From Sinotaia quadrata (taxonomy: Eukaryota > Mollusca > Gastropoda > Architaenioglossa > Viviparidae): 64,000 nt of DNA. Shown here piece by piece: positions 47,190 through 56,901 of this stretch (positions are counted from its first letter, which is position 1; each line of letters begins with the position of its first letter). The notes beneath the pieces were generated by a model. The model did not search any database. It saw only the letters and a list, made by a program, of their open reading frames with translations, and was not told where the DNA came from. Where the stretch lies: assembly GCA_028829895.1 (NCBI GenBank), contig CM054178.1, positions 83,013,558 through 83,077,557 on the forward strand, given 5' to 3'. A program made the position numbers and the translations under genes.

Positions 47190-47850
47190 TATAAACACAC
47201 AATAACAAGCAATACCAGATAAACACACAATTTCAAGCAATACCAGATAAACACACAATTTCAAGCAATACCAGATAAACACACAATAACAAGCAATACC
47301 AGATAAACACAGAATATCATATAATTCTTCATGAAAAAACAGTAAGACACAACACTAAATAAACATACAATAAAACTCAGCATGAAATAAATAGACAATA
47401 ACACAATGCAAAATAAGCAATAAATAACATAATTCTAACTAAACAGGCAGTAACACTAACATACTAATGAAAAGTGCAATAATAAATATATAATAACTGA
47501 CAATACTAAACTGTAATATCGCAATAATAAATGAACACAAGATTAAGCAGAGTAAAATAGAAAACGTAATACTAAACACAGAATAATAATACACAGACCA
47601 AAGTATGAAATAAGAATGCGATAGCAGACAATACTAAAGTAACAACTATACAGTATTTAATAAAATATATAAACAAAACTCACAATATAACGAAAAAAAT
47701 ATTACTGACATAAAATGCTAACTAAAGATGTAAGCATGACTTTAGCACAAAATACCAATAAGGCGTTATGACTAACGCATAAACAGAAAACATGACACAA
47801 GTAAACAGAAAACATGACACACAAGTGAACATAGTACAGACATAATAAGT
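47190..47850. repeat. 28-bp minisatellite with long degenerate tail
   Basis: About 4-5 good copies at 47190-47320 of AACACACAATAACAAGCAAT then ACCAGATA. They grade into decayed AATAACACA and GCAATAATAAA blocks to about 47850. Confidence 0.82.
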
Positions 47851-48959
47851 TAATTTTAAAAAAAAAAAGAATAAGACCAACAAAGATAGAAGAATATCAG
47901 TACTGACTAATTACAGTTTTAAAAAATCGTCTCAGGTAACAACACTTTGCCATGAGAAAGAATATTGATGGTACGTTTCGACTTTCATGATGGCCACTTA
48001 GCATCCACCTGTCAAAAAGAGCTCAAACGACATATTAAACGCATGGTTGGGCTCTGTCACGTACTTTGGCCTGGAGTCAATAAGAGAAACAGCAGATAGA
48101 AAGACTGTGTGCGTGCTTCTACAGAGAACAGGTAGGCAGAGATGGGTGGTGGGTTCAAACACTTTCTTTGTGTGGGAGTCTATAAGCGAGCGAAGCAGCA
48201 GAGTAGACCCGTATGGTTGATTCTATAGCGAACAGTCATTGGGTGATGATACTTAGAGGAGTGAGTGCATATTGGTCTCTATGCCCCCTTAAGGTTGGTT
48301 CCACCATCTGTGTTTAGAAGTCTCTGAAGTTCCTGCAGCAACTAGTGTAATGAACTAGGTCTGGTTAAGGAACAAAAGGTTGCTATAGTCATGGCAGCAG
48401 AAATAAAAATACAGGCATGAGATTCTTTTTTGACGAATTCGTCTGAGAGAAGTTTTGCTAATACAACTTATTTCTCTCAAATGACGTACATGTTGCATTG
48501 GAGTGGGGCGTGCAGTCATGATATGCTGGCGACATATCAGAAAACCATCAAAGGCTGACACCCAGATATTTAAAAGTTTTGAAAGAAAATGTGATAGGAA
48601 TTCCACTAGTGTGGCGTGTTTGAAAGTAATCACTATAACATCCAGTTCTTCCTCAGAATACCCAAACCAGTTGTATATAAACTCAGATGGTTAGTGTCAA
48701 ACAGATAGATCTGCAAAATCCAATAGTTAGTGTAAACACTTATACCTAACTGCACAACCCTTTGGGTTAATGTCATGTGATGTCATGTGTGTTCATAAAC
48801 ACGCATCTCGACAGGGTACGTAATCTCGTGTGGGCTCTACCTAAGAATGTCCAAGAGCACCCTACCCAACTGATACCATCGCCCACTGACTGAAACAATC
48901 TTCGTCTAAACTTGGAAAGTGAGGTAACATTGACGGCAAGATAATATTGAAGGTGACGT
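47851..48959. other. No supported gene
   Basis: Unique sequence. Overlapping frames of 92 codons (minus, 48355-48633) and 63 codons (plus, 48503-48694) have no recognised domain. Confidence 0.4.
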
Positions 48960-49195
48960 ACTTAGAATTCACTTTGAATTTAATGAAACTTGAATCTGAT
49001 CATAAAGGTGATCGTTAGTTTATAGTAAGTGACTGATAAAGAAGGAATGAAATATTGTGTACATGCGAGCTATTGATCTATGATTTGAATTAGAGAATGC
49101 TTATGTAATTGAACCATTATTTCTAAGTTCACTAATTTCATTATGTTGTTTAGTATACTTGTGAATTTTGATGAATGCTATATTTTTTTTGCTCT

Positions 49196-49197
49196 GT

Positions 49198-49240
<43 letters not shown>

Positions 49241-49258
49241 TTTGTTTGTTTGTTTGTG
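49196..49258. repeat. (TG)n(TTTG)n inside copy D
   Basis: TG repeat followed by TTTG repeats. It lies at the same internal position as the (AC)n tract in copy C. Confidence 0.93.
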
Positions 49259-49685
49259 TGTATCAGGTTAACAATATTATTGCAGGATTTGTAAGTTGAG
49301 AATGTTTGTAAGAGAGAAAGGAGTTATAGAGATGAAATATGTCTGAAATTTAGCGCTGCCTTAATTTGACTTTTGCAGAGAAAAGCACACCCTTTTTTCA
49401 CTTCACGCTACAGTGATTACTGTACTCTACCTGATCAATATCATTGAAGGTACCAGTAACCTGTTGCTGTAAGTTGATTCCTGTCAATTCTCTTTGAAAG
49501 CCAGTAATATAGCGAAAATGGTGGCTTGAGTTAGGTCTGTAAATTATCTTGAGATTATTCTGAACATTGCTCGTGGTGAACGTGAAAATTCGGGAATATT
49601 CCTCCTGAAGTGCTTGATAGCGCAAGGGAAATCTGCGATGATTCTCTACGGTGTGCTTGGAGAGTGCATAGAAGATTCTGGAACA

Positions 49686-49755
49686 GTTGTCTAAAGTGTC
49701 TAGATGAGGTACATGAGGCCGTTGTCTAAAGTGTCTAGATGAGGTACATGAGGCC
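49686..49755. repeat. 35-bp duplication inside copy D
   Basis: Two adjacent copies of GTTGTCTAAAGTGTCTAGAT then GAGGTACATGAGGCC, with a partial third (TTTGTCTAAA). Confidence 0.93.
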
Positions 49756-50400
49756 TTTGTCTAAATAGGGACAGTGAACTGTTGTAAACCACGTGATTGT
49801 GAACATGTGCTAGTGACAGTGGCCATATTGACTTTAATTATTTCTCTAAAATCCCACTCTCATGTCTGTGATAAATTATTCCTATGAATATGATTATATT
49901 TATGATCATGTGACTGCTGATATCTATGCTAGGATAAATTGAAAGCGTTACTCGAACATTGTTGTGAAGTGATGTAAATGTCAACGCTCTTTTGATTGTA
50001 TTTGTTATAGGTGTATATGATTGCTGATTTAATAATTGTTAAATTTATTGACCTTCTAACACCTATTGATAACCATATGTTGGCGAGATCGTGGGTGGAT
50101 GGGGGGCTCGCTAAAAGATGGATTTCTCTTCTCCTTTGGTAAGAAGTTTTCCACTAAGTAATACTGTGTGACAGTGAATGTTTGTCTTTAATGCTGTGGA
50201 GGAGAGAAAATGTTTACAGTGCCCGCATATCCGCTAAATGAGAAAGGAGTGTTGTCTTCTGGAGAATTATTAATACCATAAACTAAGATTCTCATCACTT
50301 GTAATTAGTAATGGATAATTAAATAATAATAATCATAACCAATAACTAGTGTCACACTCTGATACCAGCGTTTAAATATGTATCCGTTGTCCGCCACACA

Positions 50401-50757
50401 TTTGTTATTTCAAAATTCATTTTTAGCTATTGCAGACTAAGTGACTATTAGTGTAAATGTAGGTTCATTTTTTTGGTTGTTGATTTCTTCATTTTAGAAA
50501 TAAATAGTTTGGAAGGACAAGGAAAAATAAAGATAAACGAAAATAAAAAATAAAATTAAAAAAAAAAAAGATACCTAAGAGGTATGTACTTATAAGTCGG
50601 CCAAGAATACGAGAGATTTGAGCGCTTAAATGCATGGATAATTAATCATGGACCCTAACCCCAAGAAGCGCTGTGTTACTCAGTCCCACTATCTCACGTT
50701 CCGTTGTAAACTGATGAATCACTCTTTTATCTAATTTTCTTTTTCTTGTAAATTTTA
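50401..50757. other. No supported gene
   Basis: AT-rich spacer with an A-rich stretch at 50540-50570. Confidence 0.4.
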
Positions 50758-50804
50758 TTCCCCCCCCCCCCGACACACACACACACAACACATACACACA
50801 AACC

Positions 50805-50880
50805 CCCAAGTGGCCACGCAACGCCTGTGATGAGCAACTAAAATACCGCCCTCGCTAACCGGTCGGCCACGATCTTAGCC
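50805..50880 (-). mobile_element. tRNA-Ser/Leu-like SINE head
   Basis: On the minus strand, GTGGCCGACCGGTTAGCGAG matches the A-box and D-arm pattern GTGGCCGAGNGGTTAAGGCG of class II tRNA heads. It is followed by a GTTGCTCATCACAGGCGTTG segment and then, beyond 50800, a TG-rich tail and a G run (C run on the plus strand at 50760-50771). The B box is not intact, so this is a SINE fragment and not a tRNA gene. Confidence 0.4.
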
Positions 50881-51039
50881 TGTCTTTGCCAGTGCAAGGC
50901 TTAGGAGGTAAAACCTTTCAAGTAAATTATTAAGGAGAGATTAGTACCTCTTAAGGGTTCCTGCTCTCCGTCGCTGGAGGCAAGAATGATAAATAGAAAG
51001 CTAACGTTACCTGACTTAACCTTTTGGAACCACAAGGAC
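50881..51039. other. No recognisable feature
   Basis: Short unique spacer. Confidence 0.4.
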
Positions 51040-51171
51040 CGAGTGTGTGTATTCATATGTGTGTGTATGTTTGTGTGTGTTGGTGTAGTGGGTGTGTGTA
51101 TGTGTGCACGTGTATATCTTTATATGTGTGTGAGTACGCTTGTGTGTTTGAATGTCTGTGTGGTGTTTGTG

Positions 51172-51212
<41 letters not shown>
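51040..51212. repeat. TG-rich degenerate microsatellite
   Basis: TGTGTATGT-type repeat, purest (TG)n at 51178-51212. A 111-codon frame across it is compositional. Confidence 0.88.
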
Positions 51213-51214
<2 letters not shown>

Positions 51215-51454
51215 CGATATCGCCTCAAGTAATTAACCCTCTTGCGTTTTCACAAGCGAGCACGGTCTCAAGATCGCAAAGGTCGGTCTTGGCAGAAAGT
51301 TCTATAAATTATAGTTATTGATGCTGCAATTTCTTGATGTATTTACAATATATACAGAGTCCCTGGTATAAAGCACACTGACTCGATAATAATATTAGTG
51401 CTTAAGGGTGCTCTCTGCATTTAAATGATAGGCTAGGTTAACGAAACGACGAGC
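51213..51454. other. No recognisable feature
   Basis: Unique sequence. Confidence 0.4.
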
Positions 51455-51608
51455 AAGGCAAGACGATAAGAATGTAGAAAGAATGTAACAGGATAACAAA
51501 TGTAGAGAGAAAGGTAACACGAAAAGGCTGTAGACAGAAGGTAACACGATAAGAATGTAGAGAAAAGGGGTCCCGTTACTCATCTTTCTACATTCTTATC
51601 GCGTTACC
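51455..51608. repeat. About 28-bp minisatellite ending in an inverted unit
   Basis: About four diverged direct units of GGTAACACGATAAGAATGTA then GAGAAA. The last direct unit (51540-51561) is followed, after 25 bp, by its inverted copy at 51587-51608 with one mismatch in 22 bp. Confidence 0.82.
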
Positions 51609-51924
51609 CTTTTTATTTCATTTCGTTACATTTATTTCAGATCGAGGGGAAATTGTGACAGCTGTTTTAGATATCTTCTGCTGGGAAAAAAAAATTCAGT
51701 TCCAAACAAAATTCAGGGACAGAGGTGTAAAGTACTTACCTAGACTAAAAGAGGTAAAGATATTAAAGATTTATGTGTCTATCTGTTTGCAAGCGTGCAT
51801 CCGCGTTGCTGCTCTCGATGGTTGGCACAGTCTTTGTTGTTATGGCTTTGAGTTACTAAATTAAATAAGCCTTAAATACAAAAAATAGTTCTTAACAAGA
51901 TTCGAGGCAAGAATTTAAACATTG
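51609..51924. other. No recognisable feature
   Basis: Unique sequence; a 69-codon frame at 51655-51864 is not recognised. Confidence 0.4.
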
Positions 51925-52016
51925 TTATAAAACATAGAATTACGTCATTGATTATAAAACATAGAATTACGTCATTGATTATAAAACATAGAATTACGTC
52001 ATTGATTATAAAACAG
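51925..52016. repeat. 27-bp minisatellite, about 3.4 copies
   Basis: Repeated ATAAAACATAGAATTACGTC then ATTGATT. Confidence 0.94.
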
Positions 52017-52185
52017 AAAGCTACGCCACCTTCAACGAGGAATAAATACATTTTTTGAAATAGTAAAAATTTAAATTTTTTTTTTTTAAAGAGATTTAAA
52101 ATAGAAAGATATTGCTTGAAAGTATGAGCCTCTTAAATATGAAAGGAGTGCAATCAGAGGGTGAAGATATCGCCGCATCGTATCG

Positions 52186-52316
52186 AATCAAAGAAGACAA
52201 CAAATGGACACCAAACTTAGAACCAATAAGTCCACTCTAGCAAGCGTGGCGAATCAAAAAAGACAACAAATGGACACCAAACTTAGAACCAATAAGTCCA
52301 CTTTAGCAAGCATGGC
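52186..52316. repeat. 66-bp tandem duplication, 2 copies
   Basis: Units begin AATCAAAGAAGACAACAAAT and AATCAAAAAAGACAACAAAT, and continue through ACACCAAACTTAGAACCAAT. Only a few substitutions separate them. Confidence 0.94.
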
Positions 52317-53328
52317 GACGAAGCGATGTTTCTGCTTAATTAATAACAGGTACAAAAATATAATAAACCTAACCCTAACCCATTGTTTTTTGCTAATGGT
52401 AGGCGAAATCACAACCCACGCAGCAAACAAGTCAGTACTACAGAAACGTTTTCGTGTTAGCAAAAACAGTTCTAACCAATAAATTCACAGCACAATGAAT
52501 ACATCACTGCCATAAAGGACCTTGACCTTGACCATGTCACCGGATGCATTTTCATTGGTCAACTACTACGATCTACATCACGAGAGGTGTTAAAGCCAAG
52601 AGGACAGTGTATTTTAGGCCAACGCTAAGAAAATAGATTTACGTTCCCCTTCCCATTCCCCTTTTTTTTTTAATATCTGCAAAATCAACGAAAACTGTAA
52701 GATATAATATGATATAGACAAATAACTCAATATCTATTCTGTTTTCTCTCATAGTTGTACTTCTTATCTGATCCTTTTAAAATTATATTTCTCGATCATG
52801 CAGTTGCGAAATCAACAAGCGTTGGAAGTGCACGAAAAGAAATAAATCACAATGAAAATCAATTAAAGATGAGACAAAGTTAACAATTTAAAAATGAGAA
52901 AATACAAATGAAATTTCATACACACACACAGATTTACCAGAGAAAGAAACACTGGTGTTTAGATTCACGGTTAAAAAAAAAAGCATTATAATAATACTGT
53001 GGCTTTGTACAAACTCTCGTTATTTAACTTTTCATATTAATTAAGACTGCTTAGGGTGAAGCAGTTTTCACTAATAATTATATTATAATTAATAAAGTAA
53101 CATCTTATCGACGACAGGGGGCAGTGTATCCATGCTCTGCTCACTATCGCCATTTCTTTCTGGTGTGGCCACACAAATTCCACTGAGACATTTTGACCGG
53201 GCAAAGGTCACTAAGTCATCTTAGGACGCAGATCAACGTCACTCCAAGGCCGCACCGAATATAAAGAGATACAACTTATAAGAGGATGCATTTAAATTAA
53301 TACCAAAACATATGTTATTATATCTATG
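52317..53328. other. No supported gene; nuclear-receptor-like site
   Basis: Contains TGACCTTGACC at about 52523 (an extended half-site pattern for ERR/FTZ-F1-type receptors) followed by CATTGGTCA. Also short A and T runs. No coding region. Confidence 0.35.
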
Positions 53329-53343
53329 AGAGAGAGAGAGAGA
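53329..53343. repeat. Short (GA)n
   Basis: About seven GA dinucleotides. Confidence 0.8.
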
Positions 53344-53510
53344 AATCTTCTGCGTGCCTTAATATCAGAATAAATGTCAACCGAACAGAGGTCAAGCATT
53401 TTTCACCTGCACTCAAGGCAAGAAGGGCGTGTGTTTTGTCATTATATAATTTTTGCTCGTAGCACAGAAAGAGTTAACGGTAATTAAACTAGAGCAGAGA
53501 ATAAATTTTA

Positions 53511-53512
<2 letters not shown>

Positions 53513-53544
<32 letters not shown>
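53513..53544. repeat. (GA)n microsatellite and flanking duplication
   Basis: About 15 GA dinucleotides. Flanking CACTTGATGATTAAGAGACT (about 53547) and CGTTTGATGATTAAGCCGTG (about 53641) mark a diverged duplication of about 95 bp extending to about 53700. Confidence 0.85.
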
Positions 53545-53545
<1 letters not shown>

Positions 53546-53700
53546 ACCACTTGATGATTAAGAGACTCGTAACTAGGGGCACACGGACTAACCTTTGACA
53601 AGAGAGAGAGTGACAGAAAAAGCTGAAAAAGCCTCTCCCTCGTTTGATGATTAAGCCGTGAGAGCTCGCAAGGAGTGACAAACACTTAACTTCTGACAGG

Positions 53701-54252
53701 GAGAGAGACAGGCAGCAAAAACAGAGACAGAACGGCAGAGAGGGAGAGACGAGAGAGAGAGGAAAAAAAACAACAAAGTGAGTAGACAGAAAAGAACAGA
53801 CAGAAATAAAGGTGACTCCTTAAATAATTGTACCGTTGATAGGATGCATTCGGTCTTCACAATTATCACCATCTGACAAAAAGCACTTCTTTGTCTTGTC
53901 TTTAGCGATAACTGGTACTTCTATTTTTTTCAGCTTTTCTAACAGTATTTTAACATTATTCGATGTTGAATTGATACGTTAAGGGTCAGCAGTATTAACA
54001 AGCAAGCTGTCACATACGGCTTCAATCAGTCATGCTCTAGTGGTCTGTTGCGATGCAGGCTGCTGTCATAACAAGCAGTGAAAAATGAGGCGTGACCGAG
54101 GGACCAGGCCAAGGTAAGAAGTCAGCCAGGTCAGTTTAAGGTGATAAAGAGATTAACCACGAGGGGGGTCGGTGAGGGTGGATGAGAACTCCAGGTGTTG
54201 TGCAAATAAGTGTAGATGAAGTTGCTGGTCTCATTTCTGTCGTTAAAGTTAT
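53701..54252. other. No supported gene; purine-rich start
   Basis: GA-rich at 53700-53765, then unique sequence. Confidence 0.4.
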
Positions 54253-54337
54253 AAATAGTACGAGTTCAGTGTATTTAGTACGAGTTCAGTGTATATAGTA
54301 CGAGTTCAGTGTATATAGTACGAGTTCAGTGTATTTG
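54253..54337. repeat. 20-bp minisatellite, 4 copies
   Basis: Repeated TAGTACGAGTTCAGTGTATT with T/A variation at the last positions. Confidence 0.94.
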
Positions 54338-54374
54338 CAAAGAATAGTCTTAAACCGTGCCCATAGTCTGTAAC

Positions 54375-54665
54375 CATGGGAAATTTTCTTGGTGAATATC
54401 ACGACTTCTCTTGAAACTGTATCCAGAGCATATCATGATTTTCCTGGGGTCTGTATCCAAAGGCTGTCACGACTTAACTGGGGGTATCCAATGAATGTCA
54501 CGACTTACCTGGGGTATCCAATGAATGTCACGACTTACCTGGGGTATCCAATGAATGTCACGACTTACCTGGGGTATCCAATGAATGTCACGACTTACCT
54601 GGGGTATCCAATGAATGTTACGACTATCACGGAGAATGTATCCAAAGCGTGTCGCAACTTTCCTG
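54375..54665. repeat. 30-bp minisatellite, 5 core copies plus diverged flanks
   Basis: Core copies start at 54481, 54511, 54541, 54571 and 54601 (GGGGTATCCAATGAATGTCA then CGACTTACCT). Older, longer copies lie on both sides. A 101-codon frame across the array has a ten-residue repeat and no domain. Confidence 0.93.
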
Positions 54666-55957
54666 AGTACACCGTGAAGCTCAATGGACGCTAACTTTAC
54701 AGAACACTTGACCTTCTAACAAGGTCGGGAAAGTAACAATATTCATGAGGACTGTTTCCCTGGGATTGTACCTATTGAAATGTATCCAAAGGTTCGCATT
54801 CGTGAGACTATTTCCGTGGAACAGATTCCCATTGGGATTGTACGTACGTAACTGCATCCCTCGTAAATGTATAAATAGTGATTATAGCTTTGACTTGAAC
54901 GCTATGTGTCCATGTCGTTACCGACAGGAAGTTTTCTTGAACAAATCCCATTGACTGTTATAGTGACGTCACTTCCTGCTTTATACGGTAGCTCTCCACT
55001 TCCTTAGAGAGAGGAAATCTGCAGGGGAGAAAACTGAGTGGTACATGACGTATTTCTCATCATTTTCAAGGTCATACATGCGTGCAATCAAATTCCGAAT
55101 ATTAATTAAAGCATCGATTTACAGTTTTACAGATCGAGTAGGTGGAAAAACACGATCGCGGGGTGGTGTTGTGGGAAATAACAGATAGACATACTTCATT
55201 CATTCTAACACCATGACGTCTGCTGACAAATTTTGAACTCTGCACATATGTATCTTGAATGATAAATATATAAATTTTTATTTAAATTCGAAAACACACA
55301 AGCATACAACTTCTCCCACATTTCTGACATCAATTTGAATAATTTTGCCTCTGATACAAAAAAAAAAACAACAAAAAAAAACCCTACCCCAATATAAACT
55401 GTTATGTTACAGTGGCACAAAATATATAATTGTTTTCATGAAAATGTCACCAACGTATTGTTTTGGGGTTTGTTTTGTAAAGTGCCCTAGCAAACGTCAC
55501 TTGACTGAGCACGAGCTGCGGTGTGAATGACTCCCTTCACCCTACTCGCAAGGTCAAGCCGATCCTTTCCCCCACCCTCAATTAGGCCTCAGATGCTGGG
55601 TTCGACCCCAGGTGACCTCTTCTACGGGCCCTAAACGAAGCGACACGTCGTCCTCTCATTGGTGACATTGATGCCTAAACGATAAGATCGACGTAATTAA
55701 GTTTTCGCGGTATTCGCTTTGCGAGCTCATGCTACTTGGATGGCGTTACCGTAGTCTCTCTAAAATTTACGCTAGACTATGTAGAATGAGAGAGAAAAGA
55801 AAAACTCGAACTGGTACTTTCTTTCATGCTTTAGACTCTAGAGCATTTTCCTTTTCACTTAAGGGTGAACAACAGCAACAGGCAAGGCATTACAATATAC
55901 AATTCAATAGTGTACAAATACAAATGCATTACTTATGACAACTGATAAAATGAAATT
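54666..55957. other. No supported gene; one CRE palindrome
   Basis: Exact TGACGTCA at 54964-54971. GGGTTCGACCCC at 55598-55609 fits a B box but no A box or cloverleaf accompanies it. Confidence 0.4.
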
Positions 55958-56165
55958 GTCGTTTATACAGAAACGTTATCTGATGCATTGTATGTATATT
56001 AATTACACAAAAATATTGCATTGTACATATCGTTATTTATACAGAAACACTGTATCTGGTGTATTGTAGATATCGTTATTTATACAGAAATATTGTATCT
56101 GATGCATTGTACATATCATTATTTATACAGAAACATTGTATCTGATACATTGTACATGTATTCTT
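55958..56165. repeat. 43-bp minisatellite, about 4.5 copies
   Basis: Units contain GTTATTTATACAGAAACACT, then GTATCTGATGCATTGTACAT. Confidence 0.9.
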
Positions 56166-56595
56166 TTCAATAGAAAATACTATCTGGTGTCCATTCTTCT
56201 TTACTTAGGATGATGGCAGCTTCTGCAGCAACCGATTTCGCTACTTTGGTGTCCATCTTCTGTATTTCTTTATATTCAGTTTCTCTCATTCAAATTTCAT
56301 TCTCTTTCTCTCCCTTTCTCCCCCCCCCCCTTTCTCAAAAGCAACAGGAACAAATGACAGGGCATGACAGCTAAGAAAAGTGTCAATCAAATCATGTGTA
56401 CTGAGAGTCAGGCATGCAAGTTGTCTTGATCTGAAGACTTGTACAATGCATTGAGTTTGCTACTTCTGAATTAATGACTACAATATATACAATACATTAA
56501 ATCGGGTGTCTCTTTATAAATGACTAAAGTGTAAATGCATCAGTCGTGGTATATTTGTATAAATCTATATGAACAATGCAAAAGATAAAATAAAG
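56166..56595. other. No supported gene
   Basis: Pyrimidine-rich near 56280-56335 with a C10 run; otherwise unique. Confidence 0.4.
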
Positions 56596-56607
56596 TGTGT
56601 GTGTGTA

Positions 56608-56668
<61 letters not shown>
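56596..56668. repeat. (TG)n(AG)n compound microsatellite
   Basis: About 17 TG followed by about 19 AG dinucleotides. Confidence 0.95.
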
Positions 56669-56670
<2 letters not shown>

Positions 56671-56778
56671 AAGACAAAGTAAATCAACTTTCCGTACCTT
56701 TCAACCGATACGAACAAGTACAGGTATTAGTTGTTTGATAGTATCTTGCAAGCTCGACTCTTGTCCCATTTCCCTTTC

Positions 56779-56901
56779 CTTTCTCTTTAGCACCTACCAG
56801 CCAAGACTTAATGTAGTCCTTTCTCTTTAGCACCTACCAGCCAAGGCTTAATGTATTCCTTTCTTTTTAGCATCTATCAGCCAAGACGTAATGTAGTCCT
56901 T
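56779..56901. repeat. 40-bp minisatellite, 3 copies
   Basis: CTTTAGCACCTACCAGCCAA recurs at 40-bp spacing, preceded by CCTTTCT and followed by a CTTAATGTA or CGTAATGTA block. Confidence 0.93.

Larger units (their letters stand above)
48960..50400 (-). mobile_element. TIR element family, copy D (best right terminus)
   Basis: Minus-strand copy. Read in reverse complement it begins TGTGTGGCGGA at 50400 and continues GGTTATGATTATTATTATT, TTAATAATTCTCC, CCATCTTTTAGCGAGC, CAATCAAAAGAGC, CACGTGGTTT and GACAGGAATCAACTTACAGC. It then runs GGTAGAGTACAGTAATCACT and TTAACCTGATACACA to about 48960. The outer end matches, in inverted orientation, the TCCGCCACACA that ends copy B at 13882, implying 11-bp terminal inverted repeats. 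It lacks the 1.17-kb middle of copy B. The distal end is decayed. No transposase frame is seen. Confidence 0.75.

Noticed and set aside
52368..52381. CCTAACCCTAACCC, telomere-like
   Set aside because: Only about two hexamers, without a longer (CCCTAA)n tract; expected by chance in AT-rich DNA with many short repeats.
55598..55609. GGGTTCGACCCC as a tRNA B box
   Set aside because: No A box at a suitable distance and no cloverleaf; the motif is nearly palindromic and short.
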